Shown here: positions 56,615 to 64,000 of the stretch, piece by piece
How the letters are laid out: every line of letters begins with the position of its first letter
How positions within the stretch are numbered: position 1 is the first letter of the stretch
DNA from: Blasia pusilla
Taxonomy: Eukaryota > Marchantiophyta > Marchantiopsida > Blasiales
Length of the DNA: 64,000 nt
NCBI GenBank assembly: GCA_050084515.1
Contig: CM114273.1
Location: forward strand, 18,972,001 to 19,036,000
Reading direction: 5' to 3'
Made by a program: the position numbers and the translations under genes
The notes under the pieces: generated by a model
What the model saw: only the letters and a program-made list of their open reading frames with translations
What the model was told of the DNA's origin: nothing
Databases searched by the model: none

Positions 56615-57420
56615 CTATTATAGTTAATGTTATTAAATTTGAAAGACAAGATCAAGAGAGGGAATGTATGAACATATTTCTTACATCTTCAACATCATCT
56701 AGGTGGTTACTCTATCAACATCATCTAGGTGAATCCACAAGATCATGTGGCAATATAAACTTCCTCTCCCTTGCAGCTCATAATGCAACAAATAGTTCTG
56801 CACTCTTCCTAGTATTTGTGGTCCTGAAAAGATTAACAAGGACAGAAAAGAATGAATCCTAGTATGAAACAACTGCGCACACTCAATTGGAGCGACATGC
56901 CATGAGAAATTTGGATTGAATTGTTGAAGGATAGCATCAATATCATCAAATTATACCCATCGAGTCATAGAGACTTCATCTAAAGTTAGTGTTAGGAATA
57001 AGTGGGGCATTCCCCACTTGTGCACCATAGCTTTCAAGTCTTTCATAGACCTCCGGTGCTAGGCAGGACTACCGGGGATCTGGGGATTAACTAAGTATTT
57101 TGATAGATGATGATACAGTTCTTCTTCTACCAAATAAGGCTTATCTCTACGAAGATGATCCATTTCTTTGTTAAGAATAAATGCCTTTGATGTAGAACAT
57201 AAGGCAATAGATTGGCGGAGCTGGTACATTAATAGTGGATAAGGCGTGAATAGTGAAAATATATTGAAGAGCTACGAGTTTGGTGCCGAATATAGTAAAA
57301 AAATGTAGATCTACCTGTAAAGTACCCAGGGTGGAAAGGGAATAAAAACGGGAATTATGCAGTTTCTATAGTGAGCCTTAGATCAAGGGATGTGCTTGAA
57401 ATGTCTGTTAGGAGCTTATT
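56615..57420 (-). pseudogene. Helitron Rep (HUH) domain, upstream half
   Basis: Minus strand, joined in frame to 48,184 once G2 is removed. Motifs read downward: FPFLFPFHPGYF (about 57,345), a GMPHLFLTLTLDEV-like segment in shifted frames (about 57,000), and HYELQGRGSLYCHMILWIH (about 56,785-56,730), the place of the HUH nuclease motif in which the first His is Tyr. Stops and frameshifts are frequent. Confidence 0.75.
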
Positions 57421-58340
57421 GCAGGAAGATGCAACTGCTCGCAAAGATATGCTACCATTATCAAATATTTCAGTAGAACTTCTTCTTTACACAAACAAGG
57501 AGTAAGCAACATCTTGGAGTATGTTCAAGTCAGGGTGGTAAGGGTCATGCTTCATACTATGTGTAACTTGTCCTTTGTCTTGGGAGGCCTTAATAATGCT
57601 TTGGACAGAGGATGACGGAAGGATCACTAAGCCAGATGTCGGATTAGGTAATTCTATAAGTGTTTTATAATCTTTATACAAAAGATTAATTTCTAGATTG
57701 ATCTTGAAAATATGTTGAATTCCCTCTAGAATTGAGTATTGATCCCCAGACATGTTGCTACCAAGATTGAAGCCAATTAGAGGTGAATCTAGGAGTGATG
57801 TAATTGAAAAGAATCCTCTATGAAATCCATTGAATTTCTACTCTACCCCTATTCTTGAGTCTACCATGGATAGTAACTGCACATGTAGTGGATGAACATT
57901 AAGTATGTGTCTTACATATGTATACGTTTACATGGGTTCGTAGTTGGCCTGAAGTGCAAAGGCCACATGCATAGAAATGGCCTGGACTTGGGATTATATA
58001 ATCTTTTAGGAATCCATTGCACAGTGCATACGGAAAAAATTTCTAATCTTCGATGATACACATCTTTGTTTGGGGGTTGGAGTACAACACACAACCGCAG
58101 TAACCACAACATTTCATCTTCTTAACATATGATGAAGATAACGCGCTCCATCTAGAGAAGAGCGAATGGGCGGAAGGCCAATCCATACAATAAGATCTAC
58201 ATGCTAACCTCTTGAAAGGAGAACCCTACTGTGTGCACGTTGGCGAATGACAACCAACTTTTCTCTGCCAACACGCAAGGTGTTCCTTAATTTCCTTAGT
58301 CTTGAAGTTGGTGTTGAGGTCTTTGCCATGTAGGGTTAGG
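57421..58340 (-). other. Probable Helitron Rep N-terminal region, decayed
   Basis: Minus-strand segment 57,753-57,487 is open for 88 codons and directly precedes the Rep domain, so it may be its N-terminal extension. I see no specific motif. Confidence 0.35.
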
Positions 58341-61300
58341 TTGGCTAGAGGCTGCTTAAGTGAACAAATTTAACGGGGTGAAATTTTGTGAGTCAGTTCA
58401 GCAAATTTAAAACAAAGTAAACATCATAGAGCTAAGAATTGATAGCATAAATGGAAATAAAATCAGCACGCGACGTTCATTCATCAAGCATTGGTTGATC
58501 TAGAATCTCGTATTGAGAGTAAGTTGTGGTGACACATGGGTCTCAAATGAAATTATGGGACCAAAGATGGAGTGTCCCCGAAAGTGCTTATGATGTCTAT
58601 GCGCACAACAAAAATGTGCTAGTGGTTAGTTCAACTTAAACCAGGTGCTATGCAACTTGAATAGATGCCATAAAACTCGAATGGTGTTGCCACGTATGTG
58701 ACTCATCTTTCTGAATTTGCCAAACCAGTGTTTGGCAAACGCACAAAAATGAGCCACATTTCTCTGAATGTGGCTTAAATCATGCCTTGGTTGAGCGTGC
58801 TTCCATCCCCTTCTTCCCTTTGATTTCCGTTTTGAATCGTTGCTAAAACATACCGAAATTAAGTAAGAAGTCTCTTTGCATTTTTTTAATTTTATTAACA
58901 AATTGTCGGCCGAGGTTGAATAGGCTTAAGAAAGAAATCACTACATGTGATGGACTAAATAATACCTAGAAAGTAGGAAAGTAACGGTTCCGAGGGAGGA
59001 AATTAACTACAAGCGACCCTGCAAAGAAGCAGGAAGCAACAGGGACACAAGCAGCACTCGACGTACAGTCTGCAGTTAGGTAGTAGGTAGAGAGGGGTTT
59101 TAGAGCTGGAAACACGCAAAATCCATACGGAAAGAGGAAAGCAACAACCATTAAGCACAATGAAGCAAAATGTGCTAGACATATCGACTCACAACTTCAT
59201 AAGACCTAGAGTGAATCACTACTTGAAAACAAGATCTTAAGAAGACTAGTAGGTACTCATGGAGAGGGCTTTTGATGAGTACTCTAAACTACCCATCAAG
59301 ATCTTAACCCCGAATTCAATCGGGACTAAATTTTCCTCTAAATTATCCAAAGAATAAAAATTCCTCAAATTACGAAAATTGAGAGATTTTTTGAAAATCA
59401 GAAAGGCACTAGGCAGTAAGATAGGTGAAGGAACTTGTTGGAAATACAAAGAGAAGGGCTCAAAGTCGAGACCACCCGAGCAAAGAGAAAAGGGAACTAC
59501 TAGATGAAGGAATTATCCTCTGCATTTTGAAGTACTCCACGCAAGTTAGGAGATCTACCACTTTACATCACCAAGCTTATCATAAGTAGAGATGCCACAG
59601 AATATCCTAGAAAGTTTACAAAGGACATATTTGACCAGTAGTGAAGGAAGTCACTTCTCAATACATACTTGAGTTTATCAAAGACGAATTGAACCGCAAT
59701 TGGAGGCACCTTTCCATGTCGAGGCCATGGTTGAAAGTTAATCAAACATATATTTAACTGGTAAAGGAGGTTTACATGGAGGTCAAATGAAGTAAAACCT
59801 GCCGAAGACAAATAAGGACCTACGGACCACGCATGGTCTATAGGTCCTTATGCGTGGAGGTTTACGCCAATTCCTACGAACTTTCAAGGAATTGGCTAAA
59901 CCACCGGGAAAAGGGCGGATCGGTTGGAATTGAGGGAAGCTCGGGAAGGCAATGAAGCCCTGGATATGGCGGAGATGATGGAGATTGGTTGACTGCATAC
60001 GTACAACCTAGGTCTGGCTTGAGAAGGGAAGGGTTCTTTCGTGGAAGGTAGAGAATTGCACGGAGATTGGGGGAAGCTATAATAATAAGCACACAAGGAA
60101 GCGGACGTGACTCATGATGTGTGGGATGGATGTATGGGATGAGAGCGGCAATACAGGTTGATCCAGAAGAAAGCCATAGCAGACTACGGTGTGCAGCGGT
60201 ATGTTGCGCTTAAATCGAAACACACTAGAGGGACCGAGGATCAGAGCAAGGAAGACCTTAAGGTAGCGCTACTGCAAAGAAATGAAATCACGCTCTGCAC
60301 ATAGCTTTGCAAAGCAAAAATCATGGCCTGAGATATAGACAGAGTACAAATCCTTTCCCGCGCACGTGCTAGATGTCGCGGTGAAAGGAAACTTGGGAGG
60401 CGAGATTGGATCCGAACTTCCAAAGAAGCATGAAGCTTCAGGGAGACAGGAAGCACTCGACATATAGTCTGCAGTTAGGTAGTGAGTAGAGAGGGGTTTT
60501 GGGGCTGGAAACACGAAAAATCCATAGGGAGAGAGGGAAGAAACAAACTCCATCCCTGCTTCCATCCTAAAAATGCAGAGGTAGGGATTGTGCGGGGAAG
60601 TGAGCATCCTCAAGCTGAAGAAGTTGGGGATGCGGGACCTCGTGCATCTCGATGGAGCCATTGAAGATCTCAAGTTCCGACTCGGTTGCCCATAGGCATC
60701 TCCAAAATCTCTCCAAGGTTGTTGAGATCTGGCTAATCACTGTCCGGCGTAGGGAAGGTTTGGACATACAGAGTATATGTGCAGAATCACAAAATAAGCT
60801 CTGCTGATCGGCTATCCCTAGGAATATGTAAAGATGGATTGAAATAAGTGTGTTTACGTGAAGTGTTTGCATGCAAGCAAGTATGACGAAACAAATTTTT
60901 GGAAAGTAGTCAGCATTAGGAACGACACTGCGTGAAAAGGGGCGACTCTAGTGTGGAAGTTCCTGTTCAGATCTGCACGGTTAAAGCCAACACAGGTTGA
61001 TAAAAAAATGATGGAAAAGAGTTAAGCTATAGAGACAAGGAAGGAAGCTTGCAATGAAAATTCCAACAATCTGGTGAGTACACCAAGATCCAACAAAAAG
61101 CCAATGAGTAGGAAGTAAACAGATACGAATAGCGTGGGAGACAGAAATTCAACAAACCCGATCAACGAAAAGCCAACGAGCAGCAACTAGATAGGCATGG
61201 ATGGCGCGGGAGGCAGTAATTGAACAAACCTAAACAATGGTTACAATCGTTATGAAGCAAGAAAATACTCTCAAATGTGAGCTAGCTCGGGTGGAAGCCA

Positions 61301-62107
61301 AGAATCGACAGAGCAAAAGCAGAATCTCTGGAGAGCAGGAGTACTTGCGTAGAATGAAGGGAGATGGAAAGGAAATAGACATTTAGCAAGGATTACGTTC
61401 AACTTAGCCAACATTGAAAATGTTTGAGCGGGAGAGTGCAAATTCAGCGCGCAGCCTGACACCACTAACTAACGATTGACAGTATTGCCCTGGCACCAAG
61501 CGTGCCTGGGCAATGTCTGATGTTACGAGATACTAAGGCGCGAGTGTGAGAGAGTTGGAGAGGTGGCTATCACAGGCTCTCACGCTGCGTCACAGAGCAC
61601 AGCCGCAAAACTCGTCCTAGGATCATCGACAACGAGGAGACCTAGTTAGGACATTGCCCAGCCCCTGAACGATTCGTGTCTAGAAGTCTTTGCTGGATAC
61701 ACTTTGCATCGAGAACTCCAAAGAGCGACATGGAGCCGCCGACGGCGAGCATTCATAACAGATGGTACTTGTAGAGGCTGTAAATATATAAATACATATA
61801 TAGTTAAATATTAATGATAATGACTTGTTACCTATTAAATTATATGAATAAAAATCATGTCTTTCTCCTTATTGATCGGGAAAATTTTATTTATCTTTTC
61901 CTTATCCCCATCTCTCACTTAACAATAAAAATTCACGTATTTTTCAAACAGATAAAAATGAATTAAAATTTTAATGTAACTACCAATTCCTCCTTATCAA
62001 ATTAAAAATTTTATTTAAAAGATATATATGAGAATATTTACCGTGATGAAGGAGACTTGGGAATATTTCATGAATATTAGATTTTTTGTAAATATGGGGA
62101 TCTTCCT
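58341..62107. other. Spacer with one dispersed duplication
   Basis: No gene recognised. A segment of about 170 bp at 58,975-59,160 is repeated with substitutions at 60,385-60,560 (shared GTCTGCAGTTAGGTAGT and GAGAGGGGTTTT). A hairpin AAGGACCTACGGACCA / TGGTCTATAGGTCCTT lies at 59,814-59,850. The rest is AT-rich with short open segments. Confidence 0.6.
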
Positions 62108-62985
62108 CTTTCTGGTCAATCCCGGTCTTAAGCTTAGTATAAGATGAGCCCAAAAGTCCTCAATTCTTGATGGAAGGACTTAGATGATAAATCAAAGGCC
62201 GGGTCCATATCACCTTTTAGGATGGCCTTAAGGCGGAAGGTGTCAACATTTTCGTCTTGGGGTCTTGAGCATCGCGCGGAGACAAAGCACCTTTCCTTTC
62301 CTTGGGGGTCTTTGCGGTATGACTCTTGGACCTCGTGGAAGACCCACTCTCGAAGAAGGGTTTCTTGAACTCTTTGGGAAGTGGTGCGATTCTTGATCCG
62401 CCCCAAGTCTTCCTCTCTCGATTGTGATCACCCAATGGGGATCCTAACTCTTCCACGCGGCGAGAGTTGTACATTTACATCATTCTTGGACTCTGGTTGG
62501 GCACCCATGGAGTGTTGACATATTTTACCAACAACCGTGGAACCATTGGGCTCCGGGCATTCCAAACCCAGTGTGCGGACTTTCTTGCAATTCCCGCAAG
62601 AAAGGGATTAAGGGTGGAATGCCGAGCTTTGGGTTTGGGCAATTATTAGCCCAATGGTCAACAGACCGCAATTATAACAGATTCCTTTTATGGGTGATGT
62701 AAATGTACAACCATAATCTCGCCTGGAAGGTCGCTCCCGATTCCGTGAAAGAGGTACATATTGGGTGATCCAACTTCGTCCGGGATTTGGGGTGGCAGCT
62801 TGGATAGCATAGCACCCTTCCCACTGCTCGGGTTCATAAGAGTTCAAGAAGTGGGATCTTCCTGGATCCAACGACATCCCGAGGTCCAAGATGTGGCAAC
62901 CCCAAGGAAAGGAAAGATGCCCTTGGGATCCGCTCAAGACCGCAAGACCAAATGTTGGCCTCATCGGCAAGGCCATCTAAAGGTG
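62108..62985 (-). pseudogene. Inverted G1-family gag fragment
   Basis: On the minus strand, 62,976-62,608 encodes EQWEGCYAIQAATPNPGRSW and CYNCG, matching G1 gag at 16,020-16,200, and 62,406-62,150 encodes LKAILKGDMDPAFD, matching 16,620-16,670. It has its own frameshifts. Here the zinc knuckle start CYNCG is better kept than in G1. Confidence 0.75.
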
Positions 62986-63098
62986 ATATGGACCCGGCTT
63001 CAAAATAAATCAAGTTGCTTTGATTTATTTTATCTTATACTAATCTCAAGAATCCCAAGTCTTTTGGATTTATTTCTATCTTATACTAAGCTTAAGAA
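62128..63098. repeat. Imperfect inverted repeat around the gag fragment
   Basis: The left arm (62,128-62,235) and right arm (62,968-63,098) are inverted copies: CTTAAGCTTAGTATAAGAT versus ATCTTATACTAAGCTTAAG at the outside, and GGGTCCATATCACCTTTTAG versus CTAAAGGTGATATGGACCC inside. The right arm has extra AT-rich sequence. Confidence 0.7.
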
Positions 63099-63130
63099 GT
63101 AGATTGAGGAGAAAGATTTAATCATTTTTA

Positions 63131-63825
63131 TAGCCGTCGCGTCGTCACCACTGGTCTTAGAAGCCTACGACCTACTCAGGGACTTGGCGTCAACCCCGGC
63201 CAATATAACCCTGTTGCAATTATTAATGGATAACCCGGTGTACGGCAAAATTTTGCAGCAGTGGAAGATAAGCCGTAAAAAACCCAAGAAGTCTGCAAAG
63301 CATCTACCAGTAGTGGATCTGTTCCGTATTGAAGTAGAAGACTTGGGAGCACCAGAGGTCACAAGGAGGATCGCAGTATTGGAAGCGGAGCAAAAATTGC
63401 TTAACGAAGTGCAGTTAGACCCTGAAGATGTCAAAGAGTTAGTCGAGGAGGCTGCCAAGAGTTTTGAAGAACAAATGAATGAAGAAATCAACTACATCAA
63501 CAAACATTGGAAGCGCCAATTCGACAAACATACAAAGTCTCTTCCAGAAGTTGTACCCACTCTTTCAATTACTCTTGAAGACTTACCAATATTTAATCCA
63601 TCGGATGTCTTAGTCCAGAACGAAGTACTAGGGAGTAAATTAGTTGTTAACAAGTGGCGAGAAAGAATGCGCAATCATACTCCTAACATTATCAACAAAC
63701 CTTCTACGATTCACGGTTAGTTTGCATCTACCCCAGAGTTCGATAGTTTAGAGGATACTTTTATGGAGATAGGAGAAACATCATGAAGTGTTCACCGGGG
63801 CGGCTCACATTTGAGGGAGGGGGTA
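63131..63825 (+). pseudogene. G1-family deletion derivative: gag-pro tail fused to end of extra ORF
   Basis: 63,140-63,360 matches G1 16,805-17,020 (LLQLLMDNPVYGKILQQWK ... FRIEVEDLGAPEV), then jumps to sequence matching G1 22,210 onward (RRIAVLEAEQKLL ... EDVKELVEEA), leaving out RT, RNase H, integrase and most of the extra ORF. The fused frame is open from 63,184 to the TAG at 63,718, and the PPT GAGGGAGGGGG follows. It cannot move on its own but keeps the ends needed for mobilisation in trans. Confidence 0.85.
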
Positions 63826-64000
63826 TGTGATACCCACAATTTTGTACTCTTGAAGAAAATATCTTTTTATTCAACGAAGACTCTTGTATATTATGATTTT
63901 GATTATGATTATTTATTATTATGAAGAAGAATAAGTGAATCACGAAGCTCCTGGGACAAGGCAGAGAGATGGAAGATCAAGGATTTGCCTTAGAGGAGAG
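63826..64000 (+). repeat. 3' LTR of the deletion derivative, cut by the window edge
   Basis: Starts TGTGATACCCACAATTTTG as in G1 and runs to the end of the window. It is closer to the solo LTR at 32.7 kb (GATTATGATTATTTATTATT, CACGAAGCTCCTGG) than to the G1 LTRs. Confidence 0.9.

Noticed and set aside
59810-59850. Hairpin as a terminator or small RNA gene
   Set aside because: A 16-bp imperfect stem alone in spacer DNA; no promoter or conserved family seen.

Overview
The window is plant nuclear DNA: green-lineage (streptophyte) type transposable elements, GT-AG introns, TATA boxes and AT-rich spacers, with no operons, ribosome binding sites or prokaryotic genes. I cannot name the species. The mixture (a Ty3/Gypsy element carrying a cytosine methyltransferase, Mutator-like and Helitron elements, no recognisable seed-plant gene) fits an early-diverging land plant or charophyte alga, but that is weak inference. 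I see no intact host gene; nearly everything is nested mobile DNA in various states of decay.

Layout. (1) 1-13,078: an array of about 67-bp repeats each centred on a palindrome; a decayed Mutator-like (MULE) transposase gene (1,160-6,095) with zinc finger, DDE-type and SWIM domains; an inverted LTR fragment; a decayed RING-like gene (7.0-8.8 kb); and 3'-end fragments of the same MULE family. (2) 13,079-23,854: an almost complete Ty3/Gypsy element with about 99% identical 1.18-kb LTRs, a tRNA-Asp primer site, gag-PR-RT-RH-INT and an extra long ORF after integrase. (3) 23,855-29,350: MULE fragments, MULE terminal inverted repeats and a Helitron helicase tail. (4) 28.97-38.8 kb: the richest region. 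A spliced minus-strand gene (29,516-35,048) joins a ParB/sulfiredoxin-like domain to a beta-class (N4/N6 amino) DNA methyltransferase-like domain. It is divergent from a second MULE transposase copy, and the palindrome array lies between the two TATA boxes. Terminal repeats at 27.9 kb and 38.8 kb suggest one element of about 10.9 kb. (5) 43.7-58 kb: a minus-strand Helitron Rep/helicase, split by a second Ty3/Gypsy element (48,190-56,614, 5-bp duplication CTATT) that carries a C5-cytosine DNA methyltransferase between protease and reverse transcriptase and a PHD-finger-like C-terminus after integrase. (6) 58-64 kb: mostly featureless DNA, then an inverted gag fragment and an internally deleted relative of the 13-24 kb element whose 3' LTR runs off the window.

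The window therefore holds two unrelated mobile elements that each appear to carry a DNA-modification gene: a ParB-methyltransferase in a MULE context and a 5mC methyltransferase in a Gypsy element. Nonsense mutations throughout are largely of the CAG-to-TAG and CGA-to-TGA type, directly visible where two copies can be compared, as expected from deamination of methylated cytosine.
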